From the NCBI GenBank assembly GCA_035610365.1, contig CM069435.1:87515389-87579388 (forward strand): a stretch of DNA of 64,000 bases. Reading direction: 5' to 3'. Position numbers and translations under genes: made by a program. This DNA is from Aquatica leii. Its lineage: Eukaryota; Arthropoda; Insecta; Coleoptera; Lampyridae. This document shows, in pieces, positions 1 through 11,849 of this stretch (the stretch's first letter is position 1; each line of letters opens with the position of its first letter). Below the pieces are notes generated by a model. The model saw only the letters and a list, made by a program, of their open reading frames with translations. It did no database searches and was not told the DNA's origin.

Positions 1-450
1 TTTTGAGTCGCAACCCAAGAAAGCGTGCTTTGGTCGTGGCTACACAATATCTATAATCGAAAAAACCGTAGTAGTAATATTTAAATTGTACTTAGATATA
101 CCTTAATGTTCTTAGCAAATTCTAACCGTTTATTGTAAGCAGACGCGGTTGCTGTGAGACAACCGTAGTAAATCGTAGCAGGTAATAGTTCGTACTCTTT
201 ACTGTAGACCTGACCAATGTATGTCGGGTTTCCATTTTTATCGGTACCACCTTTGACTGCGTCATGCGGAATGTCTCCAAAATATTCTTTCCAATAGTAT
301 CCTACAATCTTATGTTTTGAGGTGCAGCAATCAGAAAAGCATCGTACCTATAGTAGTTCCGTTCTTGTTGCAGTTACACGGAACGCTGCAGGTGATTACA
401 ACGTCGATTTTTAACAATGTACACAACACGATAGTTAGAAATAGCGCCAT
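1..450 (-). CDS. DM9/DUF3421 secreted protein, copy A (3' part outside window)
   Basis: Small secreted protein of the DM9-repeat (DUF3421) family, truncated by the window edge. Exons on the minus strand: 450-348, 301-102 and 50-1 (open at the edge), all with GT-AG introns and phases matching copies B and C. Exon 1 gives a signal peptide starting MALFLTIVLC and a short Cys-rich stretch (CSVPCNCNKNG). Exon 2 holds the first DM9 repeat, with YYWKEYFGDIPHDAV and the hallmark KNGNPTYIGQVY. Exon 3 starts ILCSHDQSTLSW, as in the paralogues. Known of the family: some DM9 proteins (for example in oysters) bind mannose and act in immunity. A lectin-like role here is inference only. No aerolysin-type pore-forming domain is present in the visible part. 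Confidence 0.85.
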
Positions 451-929
451 TATTTTGTTGTGGCAGTTGGTAATCGACGTTGTATTTATAGTACGACGGT
501 AAAAGTTAACCGGGTTATCATTATTTTATCTTGTATACGGTGATTACCCTAGTAAAAAAATTAATTATTTTTTGTTTCTTATTGAGTACAGCAGCAAAAA
601 AAATAGATAACACCAAAAAAATAAACATTAAGAAATGACAATAGGGACACCTTTAAATACTTTTAAATATCTCTTCTCTGTTTTGATTAGATTCTCAATA
701 GCAATTTTTTTCATACATTGTGTAATTTTCATACATATAGAGCTCCTATTCCAATAAGTACATTTGTTGTTTTTTTTCTTGTTTCACAGCAAACATTTAC
801 AAAGCCTTACACTTATTCAGCTTATGGCAGGGGGCACCTTTGAACATCGCTGGGGGCGCCTTTACATCCTACTGGGGGCACCTTTAACACCAATAAAAAC
901 AATACGTGAGATAATTATATTTGTTTTTT
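451..929. other. intergenic, with short tandem repeat
   Basis: AT-rich spacer upstream of DM9 copy A. No gene seen. The only structure is the 22-bp tandem repeat at 830-893, listed separately. Confidence 0.6.
830..893. repeat. 22-bp tandem repeat, three imperfect copies
   Basis: Copies start at 830, 852 and 874, each opening with GGGGGCACCTTT or GGGGGCGCCTTT, so the period is exactly 22 bp. A related GGGACACCTTT lies near 647. The copies are GC-richer than their surroundings. Nature unknown; they could be subterminal repeats of the adjacent transposon remnant. Confidence 0.7.
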
Positions 930-2160
930 TATACTAAATGGATAAAAGAAAAGTCACAGGCGTATTAGAATTATCGCAGATTAAATTGAGACTGGTTAAA
1001 ATTATGTGTAAATACGAGGTTCTTTCGGTGCTTTGGATGGAGAATGTAATTTTTTTAATTTTATTTTCTATTTCCACAATAGATATATCTTCTACCAGAG
1101 GAAAATAAAATGTTTGTCCTTTTGTCCATGTCAAAAACTGAACTTGCACCCGCAATGACATTTTTCTTAATTGACAACATGATGCACTTCCGTTTTTTAG
1201 TGCAAAACTTAACAAAGACGATATGTCATCAGCAACCAATTTTCCATATTCAATCTCACAATCAGATTCTCTATTCACGTCTTTTGATAAAGAGTCGTTC
1301 TCAGAGTTCGTGGAAAAATTGTCACTCTCACTAGACGTTTCAATTGAGTAATTGAGTTTAAAACTTTTTTTGTAACTTTCTTGTTTTTCTGTGCTTTTAA
1401 CTGCTGTTTTTCTAGGGCATTTTTTTCAAGGATTTTTGAACAGTTCCTTTTTCTTCCACAATATTTTTTCACTTCTAGATGGTGCCGTTGGACATGGACG
1501 TACAAGGTCGGGTGAGATAACTGAATTGCAAGAACTAGTTGAAAGAAGTTGAGTTAATTAAGGTGTTGCAGGAAGACTATGGGAGACCTGATCAGTCAAC
1601 GTAGGTGGAATCATCTTCGATCTGTCAGTGACAATTGCTGTATCTCGAAATCTTCATCTAAGAACGCGTTTCCTATTTAACAGAAACATTCCGGGTTTTT
1701 TTAAACCAAAAACTATATTTTTTATTGTGAATGCATTCTCGTATGAAATGCCTGCTAGTTCAGCAATATTATGAATTGTAATAGGTTTACCAAAATGAGA
1801 AGCACCGAATCGTTTTGTGTTATCTTTTATTTTGCTTTATCTAGTGGCTGGAGGCAGTAGGTGCATTGCGTAAGAAAAGTGACCTAAACAATTTTATTTT
1901 CTTTGGCATATATAATTACCTCCATGGAGCAGTGACTTTCATAGTTGTTTAAAAGAAATATAATTAGATCCTGTCTGTTATATCTTGAGTGAGCCACATG
2001 TTTCATAGTTTTTAGAAATAATACTAAAGTCATCGTTTCACTGCTTGAACTATTCACCAGACCTAAGCTTCCTTGTGATGCCCAAAACTTAAAAGTTTCA
2101 TAAAATCTTGCTCGAGGGAAAATAAACACTGGTGGTATAGTACTCCCAGATCAACTGATT
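930..2160 (-). pseudogene. pogo/Tigger-type (DDE_1) transposase remnant, C-terminal half
   Basis: Reading the minus strand from about 2160 down, the frame begins IPPVFIFPRARF, followed by ASQGSLGLVNSSSSETM and LLNNYESHCSMEVIIYAKEN. These match the part of DDE_1 (pogo/jerky/Tigger-like) transposases that normally reads IPPxFIFPR, GxPPGSLGL and DNHxSH. Further down, in another frame, come HFGKPITIHNIAELAG and AFTIKNIVFGLKKPGMF, which is the conserved region after the catalytic core. A basic tail and a C-terminal segment at 1278-934 follow. Several stops and frameshifts interrupt it, and the usual DN of the second catalytic position reads NN. The N-terminal DNA-binding half is not visible. Dead element. 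Confidence 0.75.
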
Positions 2161-5100
2161 ATTTACTATAAACCCCAAACTTTCCACAACATTATCAATT
2201 AAATCCTCTCCTTTTTACATGTAACACATAATTGTACTGCTTTTTCCAATCTTAATTTGAAGTCAAAAAATACTAACTTCTTAATATCAATACCTCGTTG
2301 TGCGAATTATACAATGCAACTTTTCTTTTCACAAAGCTCTATATGAATTCAATAAAATCTAATAAAATCAAAGTTTTAAAAACTCAAGGATTTTTTTTGT
2401 TGCAGCAGCAGGAGTTTTAAAATCGTTTTTAATTGAATATACCTATCTATTGACAAGCTACTTGTTATTTATCGAAATAATCGATGACACTACGAACTAT
2501 ATTTTCTGCTTCGGAATGAACAATTTTTCGGGTTTTGTTTTCTATGGTTTAAAACTATCATAGAAAAAGTTACTTTAATTAATTATTATTACTGATTTTG
2601 TACTATAAACACAGTAAATAAATTATTTTGTATTATAAATTAAATAGAAACAATTTTAGTTTAAAAATACTTACCAAATGTTGTAAAAGTAAATAAAATA
2701 GATTGTTCTAAAAAAATACAAATATAAAAACAAAAAGGCTAAAATAACAACGAAAAATATCAACAAAATAAATGTACTTTAACGAATCGCGATACATAAT
2801 TGGTCGACATAATTTGTCACTTAAATAAAGCATATTTTCGGAGTTTTTGTAAGCTAGTAGTTTTTAAACAGCGAAGACCACGTAAGCTGTGACATTAAGT
2901 AAAAAAATCTGGGACCAGACGTTTTACTTTAAAAATACAGAAATAATGCAGTTTTAGAAGAAGTGATAATAAAAATTTCTAATAAAATAAACATCATTAA
3001 AAGCTGTCAAAGAATTCAATGTAAAGGACATATAGAAGTTTTATTTGGATTACCAAATCATAAGTTTTTAAAAAAGATTAATTTTTTATTCAAATAATTT
3101 TATTTGTGTTATTACATTAGTAGTAAAAACTTTGATTAACAATTACTGTTATTCACAAACTATGCTAACGACGACGTCTGCAAGTCCTTGAATATAACTT
3201 GTATATAGTATATAGTAGAGATCATTTCAAGACTAAAAAACCGTGAGGTGCGCGTCGGATAAATTCGGAATTTGACGATCATGCGAAATAAATTCTAACT
3301 AAAAACATCATCTGTAAACAATGTACATTAACTGTAATGGTTTATCTTTAATTTAACTAAAAAATGAATGCATACAAGACGATGAATATAATATAAAAAA
3401 ATATAAAACGCAAAGATGAAAAAGAGTTTGTAACAACTTGTCGAATAAATGTGGACACTTCAAACGGCGTATGAAAAGTGCAAACGTTTTTTGCGTAGCT
3501 AGTGTACTGATATTCGGAACAGAATTGGTTTCTGCGCAGCGGTTCTTTAGACTTGAAATGAACTCTACCTTTGATTGTAGTATTTACGGGAAGATGCCCA
3601 ACTACATGCTAATAAGTGTGAAACATGACTTTCTTCACCGCACGCTTATCTCTATAAATTATCTGCACTAGTGTCGCTACAGACGCGCTGCACAATATCT
3701 TACAAATAATGTTACCATTTTCCGACTCATTTTACATTTTACAAACGAGGTTGCCATGATATATCGGGTCTAATTTAAATTTATTCCAATTTCTAATCTA
3801 ATCTTGTTACTGTTCACGTATTTTTTCAAAGTGACAAATTTATTTCAAATGTAACTTGATTTTATATTTTTTTGTTTTTATTACGTTTTTAAATAAAATA
3901 AAACCATGCCGATGTTTTTTCTTTAGCAGTACAAACGTTTTCAGAGTTGTGCATCGCGATAACCGTTAGAGATGATATTTACTTCTATCATTATAAACCG
4001 AAATTGCTGACGATGGGTTTTTGTTATATTATTCCGATAACACTAACGAAATAAACATTTTAATAATTTTCGAAAAAAAAATTAGAATTATTATTGAAGT
4101 AGTTAAATTTTTTAATTATCTTTCTAATCTCTATGTTTGATATGCTGACGAAGTAAATATGTAAATTTATGATCATTTAATTTTAAGCCTAATTTAACTA
4201 CAAACCTTGTTCATGCAACGAGACGTATAAGAACAGATTAGCATGTCAAAATATTTGAAATATTGATCAATTCTTACTGTTTTCTTCTTATTTTAATTTG
4301 TTGCAAGTAAACATTTTTATATTGAATGATATTTATTAGGTAAGACAAATTTCATTGTCATTATTATAAATCTGTTAGTTCACGACTTAGGTTATCGGAG
4401 AAGCAAGGTCAAGGTTTTTAGTTTTTAACAAATCTCAAATATTACCGATTTATAAAAATATCGTTGCTTAATTAGTTTTCTGTTCTTATAAACACTCGAC
4501 AAACGAAACTTTGGCTTCATAGTAATTCAAATGCTCCATGGCAACATCGCTGTAACGTGAAATAAAGATTCTGCAGTAATCTACAATTACCAATGTGGTT
4601 AGTAAATATGCTGACCAACAGATAGATCGATCCAAGCGGCGAACATACCTTTTCTTCTAGTAAATACTACAATCAATGATTGTACAACAAAAAATGCAAT
4701 TGCAAAAAATATAATATTTAAAACGGCGCTCCATTACATTAGAAAAATTTTGAACTGCAAGGTAGGCAACCAAACTCACGTTATAACAGAAGGATTAGTT
4801 AAATTTGACTACATTGGCATTGTAGACATAATTTGCAGCGTTCAAAGAAAAGGTTTTTTTGCTGCAAATATTTATTTAAATTATACCATAAAGATTTTTT
4901 TTGCCAAATTTGTTACCTATGTATTTATGTTTTCTGCTCAAGTTTTAAAAGAATGCTATAGCCCTTAATTAAAAAAGTTTAAAATCATTTATAATTTGAT
5001 TTATAATTAAAATAAATTAAAAAACGTTTTATTAATAGCTCGAATAAATTTAAACTGCATGCCCAAATATGAAATCGCTGTTTTAATTAGCCTAAATTTT

Positions 5101-5930
5101 TAATATTTCCGGATTAAAAAAAAGTCAACATTCCGATTTTCTTTGTAAAAGAAGTATTATAATCATTTGAACGTTATTAGTAGTTGAACAATTGTAATCT
5201 TAAATCCTATTACAAATTCTCATAATATTTTTTCGTATTTTGTATTTGTTCTTAGAAAATGGATTTTTATGAATATAGGTACAATCCGATGTTCAATTGT
5301 TTTTTTGATTACACTGTCGTATTATACGGAAAAAATGCTTTACCATTGCTGATTTAACCCAATTTATGGATAATATCGAACCTATTAGTTTAAGTATTAG
5401 ACAGAAGGTATGCGTAACTCAAATTTACTTATCTGTGCTTGCAGAGTTTTATTTTCAGGCGGTTTTTGTGAAATGTTATTTATATTATAACAAAGAGAAC
5501 AAGTGGCTTAAAAATTAATATTCTTTTAAAAAGATATTATCTTTAGTTAGATGTAACTGAACTGGAAATCAAAACTAATAAAAGTTTCGTTACCTATAAA
5601 TCAAAAGAGAATTCTTTCAGGTTTTTGCTAAAACTAAGTAATGGAAATATATCACCAAACATTGGAAAAATCAGCCTCTTTTTTTTGTACAAAATGATCA
5701 ACAACGTTTATTTCTAAATTAATAATATAAACACTAAGTCCCAACCTTGGTTTAAAGAGAAAATATTTTTTTTAAATACCCAATACATCGAAAACCTGAT
5801 AATTATAAGCAACGATTAACCTAAAAGATGTCACATTGTGGGATATACATAGATTGCACTCATGCGAAGCTGGTGTGACGCTTACTCCAAATTGAAGTGC
5901 TTAGCTGTAATAGAAAGCTAGTGGACGGAA
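2161..5930. other. intergenic, AT-rich, no gene seen
   Basis: About 3.8 kb of AT-rich DNA. The few short open frames (for example around 3440-3670 and 4750-4970) have no recognisable domain, no splice context and biased low-complexity composition. I see no gene, RNA or clear repeat here. Confidence 0.6.
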
Positions 5931-5946
5931 CGGTTCTCGGGCGCCA
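5931..5946 (-). other. retroelement primer-binding site, Lys-tRNA type
   Basis: On the minus strand the sequence TGGCGCCCGAGAACC lies 4 nt beyond the end of the LTR at 5951-6952. Its first ten bases equal the complement of the 3' end of tRNA-Lys(TTT), the primer used by many gypsy elements; the remainder diverges. Confidence 0.55.
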
Positions 5947-5950
5947 GATT

Positions 5951-6952
5951 TGTTCGAGGAGTTTACTCTCCTGTTCGACGGCACTGTCCGGGTAACTAAA
6001 GTGAAGACACGGTTGTCCAGGGCTTCAAACGGACATAAAAGCGGAGCGAAGCGACGGAAATAAAATACACAATAAGTAAATAAAAATAACTTTGTTTATT
6101 CTCAAAATAAATAATAAGCGGTATATGCAACGAAGGCAGAATTGGCGGCCACAACCAAACAAGCGGAAGGTGATCTATAAACCAATGATCGATTAACGTG
6201 CGTTCGACAAGCGGTGACTAAGCGAGCAAGCATGCAATAGAGCAGCAACCTCCGTTGGATCGGCAGACGGGGTTTACTCGGATTTGAACTTGGGGGGGAA
6301 GAGAAGGGAGTTGAACACCGTACTAGAAAGCGTATCCGCAGGCCAAAGCCAAACACTACGGAGACGACGCTCGGTAATGGAGGGAGGAAGGCGGATCCGC
6401 AGGCTAAAGCCAAACACTACGGATACGACGTGTTGACGGCGTATTTGCAGGCCAAAGCCAAACATTACGAATACGACGCCCGGTAAAGGATAGAATAGGG
6501 AAGAGCAGGCAAGGAGGGGAGCGATATCTCCCCGGAGGTTCGGTTAATAACAGCAAAACGGCTTACCCTAAAATCCAACTGCTGCACAGGAACCCCGGAA
6601 TCCTCTTTGTTGTAAGCTCCAACTGGAACTGCCGTTCCTGCGTCGGGGTTTCGGTTTTATTGCGGGCGTTCGGAAGAGGGAGAACGGTTCTAAGCGGGGA
6701 TGGCATGCGCTCTGACGAATAAAGCGCCTGTAAGCTGGGATAGCGTGAACTCGGATGCGCGTTCAGTACTTGGCGGAAATCCCCTTTGTACATTTATTAG
6801 CTAACGGTTACGGATAACAAAATTAACATAACTTAAACTTCACAATAATAAATAAATAACGGTTTCTTTAATAATAAAAAAAATTCAAACATACTACTAA
6901 AACTAAATAAAGTTCTATAATACAACTTAAACATATGTAACGGTTTGTTACA
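5951..6952 (-). repeat. ~1.0 kb LTR (5' LTR orientation, minus strand)
   Basis: A GC-rich island inside AT-rich DNA. On the minus strand it begins TGTAACAAACCG at 6952 and ends GAACA at 5951, so it has the TG...CA ends of an LTR, and a Lys-type primer-binding site follows. Inside are three imperfect copies of a roughly 40-bp unit (around 6331-6370, 6392-6430 and 6440-6480) containing CAGGCCAAAGCCAAAC. No retroelement coding region follows, so the internal part is lost or outside recognition. Short open frames inside it are fortuitous. The boundaries are inferred from end motifs, not from a second copy. Confidence 0.55.
6331..6480. repeat. triplicated ~40-bp unit inside the LTR
   Basis: Three copies share the core CAGGCCAAAGCCAAACACTA with few changes (one reads CAGGCTAAAG, another ends ACATTA). 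Spacing is 61 then 48 bp. Probably promoter or enhancer repeats in the U3 of the LTR (inference). Confidence 0.7.
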
Positions 6953-8040
6953 CTGGGACAAATGGCTAGTATTTAACACGTTTAGCCCCGCGGCTAAACT
7001 TTTGTCACAGACTATAGACCGCAGGGCGAAGTTTATTTTAAACTTTTTTCACAGCTTATGAAACCGTATTTAATTGTGCTTTACAGTTGTATTTGAGCGT
7101 CTTGTGTCCTTAAACAATTACCTTACGCGAAATATTAACTTTTCTTATTTTTTCTTTTCCTATAAGTAATTCAAATTAATTTTGATTAAGTATAATGTTA
7201 AATGTGTGCTCTGTTTACGTTGCCTGTTATTTATTTAATTTAAATATAAGAAAAATGACAAAATTTAAAAAATGGAACTTTTATTAAATATAATGGGGGC
7301 AAGGTTTTACATATTACAAAAAATGTTTTCAAACATTGTTATCTGTTTTCTTAAACACTAAACCATTCTATGATCATTTTTCTCTTAAACCGAGAACGGG
7401 TTTATGGACTCCACAAAAGTAACATGATTTTTTTACACGTTTTGAAAATTTTTTTATTACTTTTCCTTAAATTTTCATTTATAATTGTACACCATGTAAA
7501 GTACGCAATGGCAAACAAAAATTATTGGGCTAATGGAAAGTATAAAAATGCCAAAATTTTTAGCGTTGTTCCATACTATTGGAAACAAATTTATGTGTCG
7601 CAATAGTTGCCTCACCAAATTTCGACGTAATGCAGAAATTCTAAGTAGACGAGGCGGTTCCAGGCGCGGAGGAGCCCCCGCTTTAAAGAAATATCGTGTA
7701 AAAATAAGATGAGTAAATGCAAACATCCCCAAATAAAAATAATGTTTCATCTTGCTTTAAGTAATAAATAATAATAAAACAAGTACAATAACATAAAAAA
7801 ATATAATAATACAAAGAAGTGAAATTGTTTAACAAAATAATTACAAAACAATAATTTATAGTTTTTAAACTCTCAATTATTTTGGAAAACCTAAGATTGT
7901 TGATTATAAAACTAGTATAATTACACACTAAACAAAAATTTACAAACGTTTTTCTACTTTTATTACTAGTGCTTAGCGTATTGAAACCAAAATCAAAGAT
8001 TGAATTAAAATTTGAGAAGAAAGAATACAGAAATTCTTAT
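6953..8040. other. intergenic, no gene seen
   Basis: AT-rich spacer. Open frames around 7370-7930 lie on both strands with no recognisable domain. Nothing supported. Confidence 0.55.
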
Positions 8041-9300
8041 CAGAATTACGCTTAAAGCAGTGTTTCCAGAAACCCAAAACTCCGTTTTTCTGAGAGGTAT
8101 TTCATACCTCTAGTAATGCTCCCTTCTGCCCAAAGCTCCGCCATTACTAATTAGGGTATATAAAGGGGTTACTTAAAATACATTTTGTAATGTATCATAT
8201 TTAGTATTGTTTTGTGTGTCAATCTTGTACAAAATGCTACGTCTTCCTGGACAAGCAGAGTAGAAACTAGAGAAACGATTATTGCTTTACAAGAATGTGA
8301 ATTTTCTATCCGAGTCATTGCTGCGCGTATGGGTTTATCAGTAAGATAATTTTTTATTTTGTTTTTGATAATATTCTTTAATATTAGCAGTTTTTTCAAT
8401 TATAAACATGGATATATAATGATGTATAATTCAGGTTGCACAATTATTCACCCACAGCACAGAAAATTGTTTATAATGAAATTATAAAAGTTTCAGTCAT
8501 ATAGCAATTGGGTATCAAGTTTTTTACGTCCTTCAAGTTAGCAATACAAAGTTAGCAAAATCCAATAAACACATAATTAGGAAGTTGTTACTAATTTCTT
8601 ACAAAAAAAAACTTGTAACTTTCTTACTTTTTTAATTATGCATTAAACTTGAGGCAAGTTAGTAGTACACCATTCTAAACAGTGTTTTAATAAATCGGTA
8701 TTCGGTATAAAATGTGTGTAGAATTTGTTGCTAAATTGTTGTTAATTAGTTGTAAAAAAAAATCATTTTTTAGAATGGTGTACTGCTAACTTGTCTCAAG
8801 TATAACGCATAACTAAAAAAGTAAGAATGTTATATTTTTTTTTCTTTTGCGACAGATTCCTTACTATATTTTATTTGACTTTTTTACTTAAATTAATAAC
8901 ATTCACTATATCGATGCCTTTCAGTAAACGTAAACTTATTTTCGCAGTTTTAATTAAGTATTATTTATTTTATTAGAAAAGTATGGTCCATTATTGGGTT
9001 CAACGCGAAGAACAAAGCGCGGAAAATGATCGTCCTTTGCAGACCGCCTATAGAAGTGGAAAGCCATCTCTGTTATCCAGAGTTGAAAAAGACAGCATTA
9101 TCTGACTTCATTCGCAACTTCCGTCACCATTCGCGAAAGACTATAGCTACAATGCAGTTGGCAAACAATAAAGAATACTTTGAAAGCTGAAGGAATAAGC
9201 TGCTATCGACCTATAAAGAAACTTGTAATAACTGAAGAAAATGCCTAACAGAGATTGCAGTTTTCAGAAGTTCAGTTTAAAGGAAAGTAGAGTAAAGTTA
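8041..9300 (+). pseudogene. degenerate Tc1-family transposase with nested hairpin element
   Basis: Around 8265-8350 the plus strand encodes IIALQECEFSIRVIAARMG, a Tc1-type helix-turn-helix. The frame resumes near 8981 with SMVHYWVQREEQSAEND and RSGKPSLLSRVEKDSI, the second half of the DNA-binding region, and ends at a TGA near 9102. Pieces such as TLKAEGISCYRPIKK follow in another frame. The DDE catalytic core is missing. Between the two halves sits the inverted-repeat element at 8602-8848. A TATATAAA box precedes the first piece at about 8157. Dead element. Confidence 0.65.
8602..8848. mobile_element. hairpin MITE-like element, 78-bp inverted arms
   Basis: Arms at 8602-8679 and 8769-8848 are near-perfect inverted repeats. 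The left inner end reads GTACACCATTCTAAA and the right inner start TTTAGAATGGTGTAC, with a ~90-bp loop. There is no coding capacity. It lies inside the Tc1 remnant. Target duplication not resolved because both ends run into A/T tracts. Confidence 0.7.
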
Positions 9301-9402
9301 ACGTATTTTTCTAAAGTTGAAAACATAGTCTCAAACATTGCTAGTAAATAACTAAAAATATTGTGTAGAAAACACAAAAATATACTGTGTTATTAAAATT
9401 AT

Positions 9403-10100
9403 TTAATTAACGGCTATAAAATCTAAGTTCATCTTATGTGTTGCTGGTCGAATACAGTTGTAAGTTAATATTTCGTAAAACATAAATTTTTCCACATCTT
9501 TATCATTAGGTAAAAAGAATCCAAACTTATAAAAAGGTTTATCCAATACTTTTCCTATTATCGTTTGTCCTCTGAAATTTACTCTTCCTATAAATACAGT
9601 TTCTCTATTTACTAAGCCACCGACTACTAAATGGCAGTTAGTCAGCAAAGACATCTTTTCGCTTTGAGTTGCAATCCAAGAAAGCTTATCGTGCTTGTCG
9701 CTGCACAGTATCTATAAAAAAATGTACAAATACAACACATCTGTTTGTAGTACCCGTACTTTAATATTCTTATCAAGTTCTTTCCAAAGACTACCATCAG
9801 ATATTGTTATTGTAGAGCAACCCGAAGTAATAGTACCAGGCAATATGTCACCTGTGTTACTAAAGACCTGTCCAATGTAAGTTGGGTTTCCATTTTTGTC
9901 AATACCACCTTGCACCGCATCGTACGGTATATGCCCAAAATAGTCTCTCCAATAGTACCCTAAAAGTTTTTTTTAATGTGACGCAATCTTAAAGAAACTT
10001 TACCTAAAGTTGTTCCGTTCTTGCTGCAGTTACATGAAACGTTGCAAGAAAAACCAACTCTTAGGAATACACAGAAGACGATAGTTAGCAATAACGCCAT
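9403..10100 (-). CDS. DM9/DUF3421 secreted protein, copy B
   Basis: Complete three-exon gene of 201 residues. Exons on the minus strand are 10100-10004, 9959-9760 and 9711-9403, with GT-AG introns and matching phases. The product starts with a signal peptide (MALLLTIVFCVFLRVG), then a Cys-rich stretch (CNVSCNCSKNG). The first DM9 repeat contains YYWRDYFGHIPYDAV and DKNGNPTYIGQVF. The second contains KLSWIATQ, TNCHLVVGG, FIGRVNFRGQTIIGKVL and FMFYEILTYNC. Compared with copy C it has a longer C-terminus after the YNC motif. The family includes carbohydrate-binding secreted proteins; the function in this organism is unknown. Tandem with copy C, 230 bp away, same strand, so the pair arose by local duplication. 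Confidence 0.9.
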
Positions 10101-10308
10101 TATTTTATGGTCGCAGCTAGTACTGTACAATGTATTTAAAGTAACCGGGTTATCAACAATGATTATTTTTGTAAAAGTTTATCATTGTTCAAAAATTAAC
10201 TTTTTTTTTAATGAACATGACTGCATTAAATATATGTACCTATAGAAATTCTTTTAGAAACGATTTAGTGAAAACAAACATTTAGACAAAACGAATATTA
10301 AGCTGCTT

Positions 10309-10314
10309 TTTATT
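10309..10314 (-). promoter_or_regulatory. AATAAA polyadenylation signal, DM9 copy C
   Basis: AATAAA on the minus strand, 17 bp past the stop codon of the gene. Confidence 0.6.
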
Positions 10315-10330
10315 ACAATATAAAATACGC

Positions 10331-10995
10331 CTAGTTGACGCAGTTGTAAGTTAGTATTTCGTAAACCAAAAAATTTGTCGTCGAGTTATTGTCGGGAATC
10401 CATAAACCACTATTCCACAAAGGATAGCTAAACACTTTTCCAATTACCACTTGACCATTATGAGTAACTCTTCCTATATTCAAAATATGTTCACTTTCAA
10501 AACCGCCGACTACTAAATGACAGTTGATCAACAACGACGTTTTATTGTTTTGAGTCGGAATCCAAGCAAGCTTGTTTTTTTTGTTGCTGCACAGTATCTA
10601 TGCCAAAACAACGTAGAAAAAAAATTATAGCGTAGTACCCATACCTTAATACTATCATCCAATTCTATCGGTGCTCCATTAACAGATGCTCTTGCCGAAA
10701 GGCAACCTGAGTAAATAGTAGCAGGTAATAATGATGCATGGTTTTTACTGTAGACTTGGCCAATGTAACTTGGGTTTCCATTTTTATCTATACCACCTTG
10801 AACTGCATCATACGGAATATTTCCAAAATAGTCTCTCCAGTAGTAATCTACAATTTTTGCTTTAATGTGATGAAATATTAGAAGTATCATACCAAAAGTT
10901 TTATTGTTATTGTTGCAGTTACATGGAGTTTTGCAACAGAAGCCGCTACTAATTTTCAATAATACACAAAAAACTATAGTTAGAAACAACGCCAT
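10331..10995 (-). CDS. DM9/DUF3421 secreted protein, copy C
   Basis: Complete three-exon gene of 190 residues. Exons on the minus strand are 10995-10893, 10847-10645 and 10597-10331. The signal peptide MALFLTIVFCVLLKISSG is followed by a Cys-rich segment (CCKTPCNCNNNN). The first DM9 repeat has DYYWRDYFGNIPYDAV and DKNGNPSYIGQVY. The second has KLAWIPTQ, INCHLVVGG, NIGRVTHNGQVVIGKVF and FLVYEILTYNC, ending VN. An AATAAA polyadenylation signal lies just downstream at 10309-10314 on the minus strand. Exon lengths and phases match copies A and B. The start was chosen because the ATG directly precedes the signal peptide and is conserved in all three copies. Confidence 0.92.
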
Positions 10996-11849
10996 TATTT
11001 TATCAAAACAACTGCTACTCTATGATATAATTATCGTTTGGTTCAAAAATGATAACAAGGTTATCGTAATTTTAGAAATAGTGATACTTTTTTCATTGAT
11101 ACCAACGTAAGGTTTTTATATATTTTATTAAATTTCAAAAAGTAGTATTAGTTTTTGGCACGTCTAGTTCTTACAGTAATCTTTAGGTGCGTATTCACTC
11201 GAGTAATTTCTATTGAAATTTTTGACTGGGTTTGTATTGTATTTGTTCTACAATTGCTTAAAACCAGAGTTTTGTTTTGAACTTAGTTCGGCCCTTGATT
11301 GGAGAGATACTAGACCACTGAGTAGTTGAATAAGAAAAGAACGGTTCAACCAAGTTTTTTTTAAATATATATCACATAACGGCAAATTTAGTCTATGTCG
11401 GTTGAATAAAATTATATATTACATACGACAGGTAAACAATAAACTTATCCTACTTACTAAATATATAAACAACATGCAATGAAAACAGTGCTGGTAGGCT
11501 GGTCACGACATTTGTGTACTTTCTTCGAGCTCATGGGATCGACTATTCCATACTTCTCCAGCCTTGGGTAGTCTTTTTTTTTCAGTCTGATTATCATCTA
11601 TATCAAAGTACTAATACTATCTCAATGCCTTCTGCTTTATAACGTGTATTGTATCCGTGTCTGAAGAGACAGACCGACCTGTTCTTCTAAGGCAGTATAT
11701 ACACTCGGGGCTCATCTTTTTTTGTATATCGTTTAGATAAGTGGAAAAGCAGCTGTGTCTAGTAAGAGTTTGGGTAATATAGTAATTTAAGTAGTCATGT
11801 CTTTTTTTAACCCAGCTCTCAACATTTTTTATAAGCCTATGGGTCCATT
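10996..11849. other. intergenic, no gene seen
   Basis: Spacer upstream of DM9 copy C. No recognisable coding or repeat signal. Confidence 0.55.

Noticed and set aside
6102-6793. Open frames in the GC-rich island
   Set aside because: They are built from the triplicated unit in the LTR, have no domain, and overlap each other in several frames.
8057-8075. hAT-like end CAGTGTTTCC
   Set aside because: No matching inverted end or 8-bp duplication found nearby.
1-10995. DM9/DUF3421 proteins as natterin-type toxins
   Set aside because: Natterins pair a DM9-like domain with an aerolysin-type pore-forming domain. These proteins end after two DM9 repeats and have no such domain.
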